Below are positions 26,986 to 36,129 of a stretch of DNA of 64,000 nt, piece after piece. The translations under genes were made by a program, and so were the position numbers. The notes below the pieces were generated by a model. The model searched no databases and was not told the origin of the DNA. It saw only the letters and a program-made list of their open reading frames with translations. Each line of letters starts with the position of its first letter. The first letter of the stretch is position 1. Source of the stretch: Pseudarthrobacter sulfonivorans (GTDB taxonomy: Bacteria > Actinomycetota > Actinomycetes > Actinomycetales > Micrococcaceae); assembly GCF_014712225.1 (NCBI RefSeq), contig NZ_JACXBW010000010.1:124001-188000 (forward strand). The letters run 5' to 3'.

Positions 26986-29184
26986 TTAGCTGGTAACGCG
27001 CTCCATACGGATGGGGATGCCATTAAGAATGGACATCCCCGCGACGGCTTCGACGTCTTCATGGCTCACGAGCTCATTGCTGTTCGAGCCCCTGAACGCG
27101 TTGGCCCGCTGCCACGAACCTCCCCGGTGGCCCCAGCCGTTGGGCACGCTTACCACCCCCTGCCGCATTGAGTCCTGGATCGACACGGTAACCACGATGG
27201 AACCCGCCGCAGATACCAGGCGCACCTCGCCGCCGTCCTCCACGCCGCATGCGTCCGCATCGGCGGCGTGGATGTGGGCTGCGAAGGTATATCCATCGGG
27301 ATAGACAAGGCGGGAATTGTGCATCCAGGTGTTTTGCGAGCCTTTCTCGCGCCGGCCTATCAAGCGGAGCGGCCAGGTGGCATCCGGCTCGGCATAAGCG
27401 CGCAAGCGGGCAACCTCCGACCGCAACTGCAATGAGTACAGCTGAACGCCCCCGTCCTCGGTTGGCAGGTTCTCAGTGAGCTTTCCGACGGGCAATGTGT
27501 CCCGCAGCCTGATCCCGTTCGGGTGATTTGCCACCAGCTCTTCGAACGTGAGCCCCTTCACAGGTCCCCTGGCGAGTAGGCGGTCGATGACCTCGGCGGG
27601 GGTAGGGCGCTCTCCGCGTGCCTCGGCGAGGGCCTGCAGCTCCTTGTCGGGACAGGAGCCGCCGAGACCCATCCGGCGGGATACTTCGTCGAACACCCAC
27701 CAGGCATCCCGTGCATCGCCCACGGGAGAGATTACGGCGCGGGTCGCGTAAGCGGTCGGCCGCAGTTGCATGTTCCCTGTGGTCACCGGGTAGTCGTCTC
27801 GCTCGTACATCGTTGTCACGGGAAGGAGTACGTCAGCGTAGCGGTTAGTCTCATTCATGTAGAGATCCATGGCCACACTGAAATCGAGCTTTTCAAGGGC
27901 CGCTTCGAGCCGTTTCCCGCCGCCGCCGCTGGTCAGCACCGAATTGTTTCCGCGAATGACCAGTGCCCTGACGCGGTCGATTCCTGGGTGTGCGATATCA
28001 GCTGCGAGGCCAGCGCTTGGCAGACCGCCGCCGACCTCAGGCCGGCCCTCGGCTCTGCTGCGACGGGTGCCCGATTTTACGCCAGGTGTCTGCGGAGTCA
28101 GGTCGATCGCCGCCCATCCAGCAAGCAGTCCACCTGGTCGGTCGATGTTTCCTGTTAGCGCCAGGAGGGTGTCCTGCAGGATATTGGTCAAGGTGCCGAA
28201 TCGCTGGGCACAGGTGCCAGTGCCACCGTAGACGACGGCGGATGCGGCCTTTGTGAAGGCGCCACCTACGTCAACGATTGCTTCGCGCTCAACACCGCAC
28301 TTTGCTGCGCATTCGTCGAGATCGAAGGACTTCGCGAGGAGGACGAACTCGTCAATGCCTGAAATGGCCGCGCCGCGCTGGGCAAGCTTCGGCATCTGGT
28401 GGTTCTCGCAGATCACCTTGCATACACCCATGAGGAACCAGGGATCTGTGCCCGGCCGGATGCTGATGTGTTCGTACCTCTCGGCCGTGGCAGTGCGCCG
28501 GGGGTCGACGACGAGCACTCGACCGCCGCGTGCGACGACCGAGTCGAGTGCTTCCCGGGATTGGGGTTCGCTCACTCGTGTGCTGCGGGCGATCAGAGGA
28601 TTCGCCCCGATGACCAGTGCGAGATCCGTATGCCAGAGATCGGGACGCGGAAACCGGTTGACGTCGCCGTAAAGGGCTTCGTTTGCTGTCAGTCGTGAGG
28701 CGCCGTCCTCTGCGTTGATTGTGTAGTTGCGGCTGATGCCGAGCGCTGCAGAGAACCCCAGGCCCCACAGAAATCCTGCTGATTCGAAGAAGGGCGGATT
28801 TCCGCGCAAGTTGGCGATAGCCTGAGGGCCGAACTCGTCTCGCACGGCCGACAGTTTGGCAGCGCAGATGTCAAGTGCTTTGTCCCATGTTGTGGGTGAG
28901 AATTCCCCGGGTCCACCGCTCCGCACCATTGGTGTGGTGATGCGGTCAGGGTCATAAGTGAGCTCCACCAGCCCCTGCGGTTTGTTGCAGGAGAAGCCAC
29001 GCGAGTGTGCGTGGGCGGTGTTCGGCCGAACTCGGACCAGGCGATCTCCGTCCAATTCTGCAATGAGCCCACAGCATGCCTCGCAGATGCGGCAATACGT
29101 CGAGACGGACGTGGTCTTCTCCCGAAGGATGGGGTTACGGGCGACTGGCAGCGATGAAGGCATCGGGAGGGCCACCGTCGGCAT
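26986..29184 (-). CDS. Molybdopterin-dependent oxidoreductase with [4Fe-4S] cluster
   Basis: 732 residues. The N-terminal cluster motif is C-R-I-C-E-A-C-C (CxxCxxxC) with a fourth Cys in GFSCNKP. Bis-MGD domains follow: TTWDKALDICAAKL, ALVIGANPL, VLVVDPRRTATAERY, GTGTCAQRFGTLTN and, near the C-terminus, SQNTWMHNSRLVYPDGY and VPNGWGHRGGSWQRANAF. It belongs to the DMSO reductase superfamily near formate dehydrogenase/assimilatory reductases; the substrate is unknown. No twin-arginine signal is seen, so it is cytoplasmic. Start and the upstream stop overlap by one base (TAATG), linking it to the ferredoxin reductase. Confidence 0.88.
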   Translation of the reverse strand: MPTVALPMPSSLPVARNPILREKTTSVSTYCRICEACCGLIAELDGDRLVRVRPNTAHAHSRGFSCNKPQGLVELTYDPDRITTPMVRSGGPGEFSPTTWDKALDICAAKLSAVRDEFGPQAIANLRGNPPFFESAGFLWGLGFSAALGISRNYTINAEDGASRLTANEALYGDVNRFPRPDLWHTDLALVIGANPLIARSTRVSEPQSREALDSVVARGGRVLVVDPRRTATAERYEHISIRPGTDPWFLMGVCKVICENHQMPKLAQRGAAISGIDEFVLLAKSFDLDECAAKCGVEREAIVDVGGAFTKAASAVVYGGTGTCAQRFGTLTNILQDTLLALTGNIDRPGGLLAGWAAIDLTPQTPGVKSGTRRSRAEGRPEVGGGLPSAGLAADIAHPGIDRVRALVIRGNNSVLTSGGGGKRLEAALEKLDFSVAMDLYMNETNRYADVLLPVTTMYERDDYPVTTGNMQLRPTAYATRAVISPVGDARDAWWVFDEVSRRMGLGGSCPDKELQALAEARGERPTPAEVIDRLLARGPVKGLTFEELVANHPNGIRLRDTLPVGKLTENLPTEDGGVQLYSLQLRSEVARLRAYAEPDATWPLRLIGRREKGSQNTWMHNSRLVYPDGYTFAAHIHAADADACGVEDGGEVRLVSAAGSIVVTVSIQDSMRQGVVSVPNGWGHRGGSWQRANAFRGSNSNELVSHEDVEAVAGMSILNGIPIRMERVTS

Positions 29185-30875
29185 TACTGCTCCCCGCGGT
29201 GGATGGGGAGCGAGGGGAGCGGTGCGTCAACCCGCACAGGAATGCCATCAAGCACCCCAGCAGCCCGCAACATGCTCGACACCTGGGTGTACTTCCGGCG
29301 TGGTCGCCGAACGGCAGACAGCTGGCCCGCATGCCTCTCCGCGGCGTCGAGGGCATTCCAGCCGTTCAGCGTCACAAGATCAGGCTGGCGGGCGCCAAGG
29401 ATGTTCCCGAGCGAATCAGCGATGACAGCCTGTGAGGTCAGGCCGGAGCGCAAATCTTCGAGGACGGCCGACGCGGTCTCGCGCGAGCATACCCGGTTGG
29501 TCCCGATGACTCCTGACGGGCCGCGTTTCGCCCAACCCACGCAGTACAGTCCGCTGATGAGATCTCCGGTCTGCTCGTCAATAGCACGGCCGGCGACGTT
29601 CGCGATTGTCCGTGTTGATGCGTCAAACGGAAGCCCTGGCACGGGCGAGACGCCGTACCCGATGGCGCGGAGCACCAACCCCGCCGGGACAATCTCCGGA
29701 GCGGCGTCCTTGTCGTCGGTGCGTTGCAGGTGGACGGCTTCGGCCATATCCCCGCCCGCGATGTGCACCGGCTGCCAGCCGAACCTGAACGTGATGCGGC
29801 GGCCGCCCGGCGTCGAGGGGGAGCCGGGACGAGACATCTCGCGGAACGCGTCCACTTTGCGCTTTCTGTTTCCAGTCCACGAGGGGTCGTCGCCGCCGTC
29901 GACCTCGTCTGCCAGTGTCCGGACGTCGACCCCGGGCATCCGGTTCAGTTCGAGGAGTTCGGGCAGAGTGCAGGCGGCATCGGCCGGACCGCGTCGGCCA
30001 ATGATCACGACTTCGCGAACGGCACTCGCGGCCAGTGCATCGATCGCGTGGTCCGCCATGTCGGTGGAGGCGTAGGCCTCAACCGGCCGGATGAGAGCGC
30101 GTGCGACATCCAGTGCCACATTTCCGTTGCCGAGCACGACGACGGTCTCTCCGGACAGGTTGAACTCTCGGTCTGTGAAGTCTGGATGGCCGTTGTACCA
30201 GGACACGAACTCTCGTGCCGAAAACGATCCCGGAAGTGATTCCCCATCGATGCCGAGCTTTTTGTCGCCGTTAGCGCCGCCGGCGTGGATTACCGCGTGG
30301 TGGCGCTCGCGGAGCTCCTCGAGGCTGATATGAGTGCCCACCTCAACGTTGAAATAACAGGTCACGTTGGGTAGTTGGAGTAGGGACTGGAAGTAGTCTG
30401 CGACGAGCTTGGTGTCGGGATGATCGGGCGCAACCCCCGAGCGGACGAGGCCGAAGGGGGTGGGCAGCCGGTCGAAGACGTTGATCTCTATACCGGGCAC
30501 CTCGCTGAGCTCCGCAATGGCGTAACAGGCCGACGGCCCCGCGCCGATGATGGCAACTCTGGCCTCGACCGGCGCGGTGGCAGGCTTCGCCTCGATGTCG
30601 AGGAAGCGAGGCGTAAGGGGTTGGTCAAGGAAGTAATCCCGGTTAATGCCAGGGAAGTCACTGAGGTGCTGGGGAAGGTCATTTTCATCGTGAATGGCCG
30701 AAACCGGGCATGCGAACATGCACGCCGAGCACCCGATGCAGGATAACGGATCGATATACAGCTGTTCCGCAGTCTTGAACTGAGGGTCTCCGGGATGGGG
30801 CCGGATGCAGTCGACAGGGCAGACGTCCACGCACGATGCATCGTTGCAGCAGCCTCCGGTGATGACAAAAGCCAC
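29184..30875 (-). CDS. Ferredoxin-NADP reductase with fused ferredoxin domain (FprB-like)
   Basis: 563 residues. Residues 1-65 form a 7Fe/8Fe ferredoxin (CVDVCPVDCI and CIGCSACMFACPVSAI). The rest is an adrenodoxin-reductase-like flavoprotein: VAIIGAGPSACYAIAEL for FAD, FGLVRSGVAPDHP, VVVLGNGNVALDVARAL for NADP, and YCVGWAKRGPSGVIGTN at the end. The layout equals mycobacterial FprB. The GTG at 30875 follows GAAGGGAA. It probably exchanges electrons between NADPH and the molybdoenzyme downstream. Confidence 0.92.
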   Translation of the reverse strand: MAFVITGGCCNDASCVDVCPVDCIRPHPGDPQFKTAEQLYIDPLSCIGCSACMFACPVSAIHDENDLPQHLSDFPGINRDYFLDQPLTPRFLDIEAKPATAPVEARVAIIGAGPSACYAIAELSEVPGIEINVFDRLPTPFGLVRSGVAPDHPDTKLVADYFQSLLQLPNVTCYFNVEVGTHISLEELRERHHAVIHAGGANGDKKLGIDGESLPGSFSAREFVSWYNGHPDFTDREFNLSGETVVVLGNGNVALDVARALIRPVEAYASTDMADHAIDALAASAVREVVIIGRRGPADAACTLPELLELNRMPGVDVRTLADEVDGGDDPSWTGNRKRKVDAFREMSRPGSPSTPGGRRITFRFGWQPVHIAGGDMAEAVHLQRTDDKDAAPEIVPAGLVLRAIGYGVSPVPGLPFDASTRTIANVAGRAIDEQTGDLISGLYCVGWAKRGPSGVIGTNRVCSRETASAVLEDLRSGLTSQAVIADSLGNILGARQPDLVTLNGWNALDAAERHAGQLSAVRRPRRKYTQVSSMLRAAGVLDGIPVRVDAPLPSLPIHRGEQ

Positions 30876-30997
30876 GGTGAGATTCCCTTCAAAGGCGGGT
30901 CTGGGTGTCCTGACTTACCTGGTCCCGCTGGTGAGTCAAGAACGTGGGGCTCGCTCCAGGCGTCGGACTCAGAGAAGTTGAGTCTCTCAAAAAACTT

Positions 30998-31011
30998 GCT
31001 TGTTGACTAGT
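30998..31011. promoter_or_regulatory. Palindromic operator candidate d (GCTTGTTGACTAGT)
   Basis: In the 245-base divergent region between the FprB-like gene (minus) and the MaoC gene (plus). It matches the consensus except for the last base. Confidence 0.6.
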
Positions 31012-31045
31012 CAAACTTGGGATACCGCTTGTCGGGAGAAAACTT

Positions 31046-31059
31046 GTTCGTTGACAAAC
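31046..31059. promoter_or_regulatory. Palindromic operator candidate e (GTTCGTTGACAAAC)
   Basis: Arms GTTNGT/ACNAAC are symmetrical. It contains TTGACA at 31051-31056 and lies 62 bases before the MaoC start. Two sites in one divergent region parallel the pair at 11634 and 11730. Confidence 0.6.
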
Positions 31060-31120
31060 TTCATTTCTTAGTCGAGATTGTACTTATGAACATTCAGACG
31101 AACTTAGGCGGGGAAGCCCT

Positions 31121-31651
31121 GTGAGCACTGGAGGGGCACCGGATCTTGACTCGTTCCCCATCGTGGCGAAAGGGAACAAGTACGAGGATTTCGAGCTGGA
31201 TCAGGTTATGGCGCACCACTGGGGCCGAACGCTGACACAGGCTGATAACGTGACGTTCTCTACCGCCACCTGCGCATGGCTGCCATTGCATCTCAATGTG
31301 GAATACGCCCGCAGCCAGGGTCATCCCGACACGGTCATCAACCCGATGCTGATCCTTTGCACGGCAGTGGGCCTCTCGGTCGAAGACCTCAGCGAGAGCG
31401 GCGGGCCGTTCCTCGGCATCGATGACTGCTCATTTGTCCGGCCGGTCTACCCCGGCGACACGATCAGCACCACGTCTCGTGTCGTCGCGATGCGTACGTC
31501 GGCCAGCAAGCCAGGCGTGGGAATCGTCACATGGCGCACCACAGCCGTTAACCAGAAGGGCGAGCCCGTTGTGGAGTTCGTCCGAACAAACTTGGTCGCG
31601 GCGCGCAATGGCAGCGCTGTGGCCACTACCAGGAGGAAAGAAAATGCGTAA
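31121..31651 (+). CDS. MaoC-like hydratase (hot-dog fold) 1
   Basis: 176 residues: KYEDFELDQVMAHHWGRTLTQADNVTFST, PLHLNVEYARSQGHPDTVINPML, and FVRPVYPGDTISTTSRV. This single hot-dog domain resembles mycobacterial Rv2499c and itaconyl/mesaconyl-CoA hydratases, which stand next to CitE-like lyases. GTG start at 31121. The stop lies eight bases inside the next gene. It probably hydrates an unsaturated dicarboxyl-CoA. Confidence 0.83.
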   Translation: MSTGGAPDLDSFPIVAKGNKYEDFELDQVMAHHWGRTLTQADNVTFSTATCAWLPLHLNVEYARSQGHPDTVINPMLILCTAVGLSVEDLSESGGPFLGIDDCSFVRPVYPGDTISTTSRVVAMRTSASKPGVGIVTWRTTAVNQKGEPVVEFVRTNLVAARNGSAVATTRRKENA

Positions 31652-32567
31652 AAGCCGATTGCGACGGAGCGAGCTCTCAACGCCCGGGCACAGCCCCAAG
31701 ATGATCGCAAAGGCTGCGGCAAGCGACGCCGACCTGGTCTTCCTCGACTTGGAGGACTCAGTTGTGGCGTCCGAGAAGGTGGCTGCACGCAGCAACATCA
31801 TTGACGGCCTCAACAGTCTCGATTGGGGGAACAAGACACGGGCGGTGCGAATCAATCCAGTGAGTACACAGTGGTGCCACGGTGACCTCATCGACATTGT
31901 TTCGGCCGCGGGACGGAACCTGGACGTCATTATCATCCCCAAGGTGCTCGCACCGCGAGACGTGTGGTTCGTCGACGACCTGCTCACCCAGCTTGAAACC
32001 TGGAACGGGCTCGAAGTCGGACGAATCGGCGTCGAGGTTCTGATCGAAGAGACAGAGGCGTTGGCCCGGGTCGAGGAGATCGCTGCCAGCTCGCCGCGAC
32101 TCGAGGCCCTCATCCTCGGGGTTGGTGACTTGTCCGCGAGCCAGGGAATCCGCCTCGGACACATTGGGGCAGCCGCCGAAGGGCAATACGGCTATCCCGG
32201 CGACGTTTGGCACTATGCGCGGAACCGCATGATCGTGGCAGCCCGCGCCAACGGTCTCGACGCGATCGACGGCCCCTTCGGGGCGATCTCCAACCCCGAC
32301 GGCTACGAGCGTGAAGCTTCCTGGGCGGCCACCTTGGGTGCCGTCGGCAAATGGGCGATTCATCCAAGCCAGATCTCGATTGCCAACGAAATATTCGCTC
32401 CCACCAAAGCGGAGATCGAACGCGCCACCGCAGCCGTCAGAGCCGTTAAGGAAGCCGAGGCCGCCGGTCTCGGTGCAGCGTCTTTGGGAGGCATGATGAT
32501 CGATGCCGCCACCACCCGAATCTTCGAGGCGGTACTGGATCGTGCCGATCGGTGCGGTGTGGCATGA
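31644..32567 (+). CDS. CitE-like (citramalyl/malyl-CoA) lyase
   Basis: 307 residues starting MRKSRLRRSELSTPG. Motifs: LVFLDLEDSVVASEK, RAVRINPVSTQW, VIIIPKVLAPRDV, GVEVLIEETEAL with the metal-binding Glu, and GVGDLSASQG. The ATG at 31644 has AGGAGG upstream, so I reject an open extension further upstream. By family it cleaves a 3-hydroxyacyl-CoA such as citramalyl-CoA to acetyl-CoA and pyruvate. It is preceded by MaoC and overlaps the CoA transferase by ATGA. Confidence 0.87.
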   Translation: MRKSRLRRSELSTPGHSPKMIAKAAASDADLVFLDLEDSVVASEKVAARSNIIDGLNSLDWGNKTRAVRINPVSTQWCHGDLIDIVSAAGRNLDVIIIPKVLAPRDVWFVDDLLTQLETWNGLEVGRIGVEVLIEETEALARVEEIAASSPRLEALILGVGDLSASQGIRLGHIGAAAEGQYGYPGDVWHYARNRMIVAARANGLDAIDGPFGAISNPDGYEREASWAATLGAVGKWAIHPSQISIANEIFAPTKAEIERATAAVRAVKEAEAAGLGAASLGGMMIDAATTRIFEAVLDRADRCGVA

Positions 32568-33802
32568 CCCCCGGCTCGCACCCAGGACCACTTGCCGGCG
32601 TCAAGGTCCTTGACCTCACCGCGATGCTGGCGGGTCCGTTCACGACGATGTTGCTCGCTGACCTCGGCGCCGACGTCGTCAAAGTCGAGCCGCTGACCGG
32701 CGACAGAACGCGGGGACTCGGCCCGTTGCGGCCGGACGATGATCCCGAGCGGGCGCTCGGTGGATACTTCCAATCGGTGAATCGCGGTAAGCGCAGCGTG
32801 GTGCTGGACCTGAAGGTGCCGGAAGACACTGCACGGTTCCTCGAGTTGGTACGCGTCGCTGATGTGCTCGTCGAGAACTTTTCCGCGGGCGTCATGGAGC
32901 GACTCGGCCTTTCCTACGAGGTGCTCGCTGACATCAATCCGCGGTTGGTCTACGCGGCACTGCGCGGCTTCGGAGATGCACGCTCAGGGGAGAGCCCCTA
33001 CGAGTCGTGGCCTGCGTTCGATATCGTAGCCCAGGCCATGGGTGGCTTCGCCGGAATCACAGGCCCGCTGGGCGGACCGCCGCATAAGGCGGGTCCCGGT
33101 GTCGGGGACATCTTCCCGGGCACTCTGCTGGCGCTTGGCATCGTGGCCGCTGTACGTCATGCCGAGCACACCGGCCGAGGTCAATTTGTCGACGTCGCGA
33201 TGTACGATGCCGTGCTTGCGCTGAGCGAGCGTATTGTCTACCAGCACTCGTACCTGGGTACAGTGCCGCAGCCGATGGGGAACGGCCACCCGCTGCTGGC
33301 GCCGTTCGATATTATGCAGACGCTCGACGGCTGGATCGCCGTTGCGGCGCCCAGTGATAACCACTGGCGCATTCTTGCCGAAACGATGGCCCGGCCCGAT
33401 CTGGTCGACGACCCGCAGTTCGTGAATAACGCAGCACGCATTGTAAACGTCGACGCCGTTCGGGAGGTGCTTGGCGGTTGGCTTGCCGGCCATGCGACTG
33501 CTGAAGTGATCCGACTCCTTGGAGGCCGGGTTCCGATTGGTCCGGTCAACAATGCGGCAGACATCTTTAAGGATCCGCACGTTCGGCAGCGCGAGATGTT
33601 GGTCGACGTCGAGCAGCCCGGTTCGGACGTGCCAGTCACGATCGCCGGCGCACCAATCAAATTTAGCCGCACCCCGGCTTACGTGAGAGGTCGCGGTCCT
33701 AAACTCGGTGAGGACGATACGGCAGCAATCCTCGATGAATGGTCAGCCGCCCCACCTCAGGTGGTAAACCCGGCGATTTCCGCAACTAAGGAACGGTGGT
33801 GA
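32564..33802 (+). CDS. CaiB/BaiF-type CoA transferase
   Basis: 412 residues starting MTPGSHPGPLAGVKVLDL. Family III CoA transferase motifs: [33 protein letters not shown], and GPGVGDIFPGTLLALGI with the aspartate that forms the acyl anhydride (Asp169 of formyl-CoA transferase). This distinguishes it from the racemase at 23786. It most likely activates a dicarboxylic acid such as itaconate, mesaconate or citramalate. The start overlaps the lyase stop. Confidence 0.9.
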   Translation: MTPGSHPGPLAGVKVLDLTAMLAGPFTTMLLADLGADVVKVEPLTGDRTRGLGPLRPDDDPERALGGYFQSVNRGKRSVVLDLKVPEDTARFLELVRVADVLVENFSAGVMERLGLSYEVLADINPRLVYAALRGFGDARSGESPYESWPAFDIVAQAMGGFAGITGPLGGPPHKAGPGVGDIFPGTLLALGIVAAVRHAEHTGRGQFVDVAMYDAVLALSERIVYQHSYLGTVPQPMGNGHPLLAPFDIMQTLDGWIAVAAPSDNHWRILAETMARPDLVDDPQFVNNAARIVNVDAVREVLGGWLAGHATAEVIRLLGGRVPIGPVNNAADIFKDPHVRQREMLVDVEQPGSDVPVTIAGAPIKFSRTPAYVRGRGPKLGEDDTAAILDEWSAAPPQVVNPAISATKERW

Positions 33803-33804
33803 CG

Positions 33805-34317
33805 ATGGTGGATGTCAGCGATTCGGTTCTCGGCATCTCCGGCTGGTTCGAGGACTTCGCGCCAGGACAGCGCATGCGCCACGCGCGCGCGGCGACGGTG
33901 GGAGAGCTCGAGGGCAGCGGACCTGCCAAACAGGTGATGAACACCGCTCAGGCGCACTTTAATGACCATTTCCTGACAGGGTCATCGCTTGGCGATGACC
34001 GCATCGTCTTCGGCTTGTCCACTGCTTCGCTCGTCTACGGGCTGGCCTCTCAGGACACGGCCGAGCACGCGGTCGCGGAGCTCGGCTGGGGCCGGCTGCG
34101 CTTCCTGGCGCCAGTCCATCACGGTGACACGATCGAGGCTTTCACCGAGGTAGTCTCGGTGGAGCCGGGCGATTTCCCGGACGCCTCGGGCGTAGTGGGA
34201 TTCCGCCACTGGGGTCGGCGCCAGGACGGCGTGGTCGTATTCGAGGGCGAGCGGAAGACATTGATGCGACGGCGTCCAGTTGAGACCGGAGCCGGCACCA
34301 CCGGTAGTGGAGGATGA
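33805..34317 (+). CDS. MaoC-like hydratase (hot-dog fold) 2
   Basis: About 170 residues: GWFEDFAPGQRMRHARAATV, AQAHFNDHFLTGSSLGDDRIVFG, LGWGRLRFLAPVHHGDTIEAF. Hot-dog MaoC type, distinct from copy 1. GTG codons at 33796 and 33799 are alternative starts; AAGGA at 33788 fits 33799 best, so the N-terminus is uncertain by two to three residues. The 5' end lies beside or within the CoA transferase stop, and the stop is five bases before the MmgE/PrpD start. Confidence 0.8.
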   Translation: MVDVSDSVLGISGWFEDFAPGQRMRHARAATVGELEGSGPAKQVMNTAQAHFNDHFLTGSSLGDDRIVFGLSTASLVYGLASQDTAEHAVAELGWGRLRFLAPVHHGDTIEAFTEVVSVEPGDFPDASGVVGFRHWGRRQDGVVVFEGERKTLMRRRPVETGAGTTGSGG

Positions 34318-34321
34318 GGGC

Positions 34322-35716
34322 GTGGCGGAAGTGACTGCTCCTGAGGACTTGCCATTAGACGACCGTGCGCCCCACGCGGCATCGTTGACCGATCAGCTCA
34401 TTGAACGAATACGCGGTATCGATGGCCGGCATAAAGATGCTGTTGCCGGTGCAACCCACTGCATCCTGGACACGCTTGGGGTGGCCATCGCCGGTTCGCG
34501 GGAGCCGGTTTCCGCGGTGCTCCTCGCGAGTTTGCTGAGCGAAGGCAGCTCTGGTCAAGCAGGTGTTTGGGGAACAAACGAGCGTGTGTCCCGCACACAG
34601 GCGGCGTTCGTCAATGGCACCGCCGCGCACGCACTGGACTTCGATGACGTCAGTGCAGCTATGGAGGGGCATCCATCTGCTCCCCTCCTTCCGGCATTGC
34701 TGGCAGCAGCGGAAGGCTCGGGCATTAGCGGCAGCGAACTCATCACAGCCTTCGTGATGGGCTTCGAGACGGAGGCGATGATCGGCCGTCTAATGTCGCC
34801 GTCGCACTATGCCCGTGGCTTTCACACCACCGCAACAGTCGGGACATTCGGGGCAGCCGCGGCAAGCGCCCAGGTACTGGGCATCGAGAAGTCCAAGTGG
34901 CTGCATGCGTTCGGGATAGCAGGTTCCCAAGCATCGGGCCTGAAGTCCATGTTCGGAACAATGACAAAGCCCTTGCAGGTGGGGGCCGCGGCCGAAAACG
35001 GGTTGAGGTCTGCGCTGCTGGCCAGGGGCGGCGTCACGGCCCATCCCGATGTTTTGGGTGCGGCACAGGGTTTCCGAGATACGCAGTCGGACGAAGCCGG
35101 GGTCCCGGTTGAGTGGGGCAGGAGCACGCTGGCGATCAGCGACGTCCTGTTCAAATATCACGCCGCCTGCTATCTGACCCACTCGGCAATCGAGGGACTT
35201 TTAGCGATGCGCGAGGCAGGTCTTACGCTGGAGCAGGTTCGGTACATCCAACTTCAGGTGCCGCCTGGCCACCTGAAGGTCTGCAACATTCAGACACCGT
35301 CCACGCCGCTTGAAGGCAAGTTCAGCCTGCGCTTCGTCACGGCCTTGGCCTTGGCGAAGGGCGACCTGAGTGAAAGCGTGTTCGACGAGGGCTCGCTTCA
35401 GGACCATCGAGTGATGGGATTCCTGGACCGGGTTCACGTAGAGGCGAGGACGGGTGAACTTCGGTCGTCGATTGTCTCCGTAACGCTCAACGACGGCACC
35501 CAGCGTCGTGCCGACGTCGACGTCAACGAGCCCACTCCGTCCGAGCATCTCGATCGCCGATGGACGGGCCTGGTCAGCAAATTCCATTCCCTGGTGGACC
35601 CGGTCCTTGGCCGCGAGGCCGCCGAGGACATCGTTTCGCTCGTCGCAGGACTCGAGGCTGCCCCCAGCGTGGAACCTCTCCTGGAGGCACTCGGGCGCGC
35701 CCCTTCGTTGGCGTAA
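34322..35716 (+). CDS. MmgE/PrpD family protein
   Basis: 464 residues from a GTG preceded by GGAGG. Motifs: HCILDTLGVAIAGSREPV, NGTAAHALDFDDVSAAMEGHPSAPLLPALLA, AFGIAGSQASGLKSMFGTMTKPLQVG and KYHAACYLTHSAIEGL. The family covers 2-methylcitrate dehydratase (PrpD) and cis-aconitate decarboxylase, the enzyme that makes itaconate. In a MaoC/CitE/CaiB setting a tricarboxylate or methyl-branched hydroxy acid is likely, but the substrate cannot be fixed from sequence. Confidence 0.87.
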   Translation: MAEVTAPEDLPLDDRAPHAASLTDQLIERIRGIDGRHKDAVAGATHCILDTLGVAIAGSREPVSAVLLASLLSEGSSGQAGVWGTNERVSRTQAAFVNGTAAHALDFDDVSAAMEGHPSAPLLPALLAAAEGSGISGSELITAFVMGFETEAMIGRLMSPSHYARGFHTTATVGTFGAAAASAQVLGIEKSKWLHAFGIAGSQASGLKSMFGTMTKPLQVGAAAENGLRSALLARGGVTAHPDVLGAAQGFRDTQSDEAGVPVEWGRSTLAISDVLFKYHAACYLTHSAIEGLLAMREAGLTLEQVRYIQLQVPPGHLKVCNIQTPSTPLEGKFSLRFVTALALAKGDLSESVFDEGSLQDHRVMGFLDRVHVEARTGELRSSIVSVTLNDGTQRRADVDVNEPTPSEHLDRRWTGLVSKFHSLVDPVLGREAAEDIVSLVAGLEAAPSVEPLLEALGRAPSLA

Positions 35717-35834
35717 CCCGAATCTGCAAGCGGCTCTGCCCGTCCGGCTGGACGTTCCAGGGGCGGCACTGCCCTCAGCACGCGGACTTTGTGCGCATAC
35801 ACACATCGAAAAATTCAAGTACGAAAGGCATCTC

Positions 35835-36032
35835 GTGGAAAACCACACAGAGTGGAACGATCTGGTCGGCCGTATGGTGCAGGTTCAGAAAAACGGGCAC
35901 ACTATTCGCACCGGGCAGGTGGAGGCCGTAACCGTGACAGCGGACGCTCTCTGGATTAGAGCCGTCGGGGCCGAACCCCGCGCCTTGTATGAGAAGGCAG
36001 AGGGCCATAAGGTCCTGCCCATATCGGCTTGA
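35835..36032 (+). CDS. Small hypothetical protein, 65 residues
   Basis: Starts MENHTEWNDLVGRMVQVQ and ends GHKVLPISA. GAAAGG lies about seven bases before the GTG at 35835. The KNGHTIRTGQVEAVT stretch and regular alternation of hydrophobic residues suggest a small beta-rich, SH3-like fold. It follows the MmgE/PrpD gene by 118 bases and converges on the debranching enzyme. I do not recognise the family. Confidence 0.5.
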   Translation: MENHTEWNDLVGRMVQVQKNGHTIRTGQVEAVTVTADALWIRAVGAEPRALYEKAEGHKVLPISA

Positions 36033-36129
36033 TTCGAACGCAGTTATGCAGCTTCGCGGTCCCACGTCCCGTCGGAGGCGAAGTGGCGGTGGCCGTTCCA
36101 CACGGTCTGCCATGGACGGACGGGTGTTG

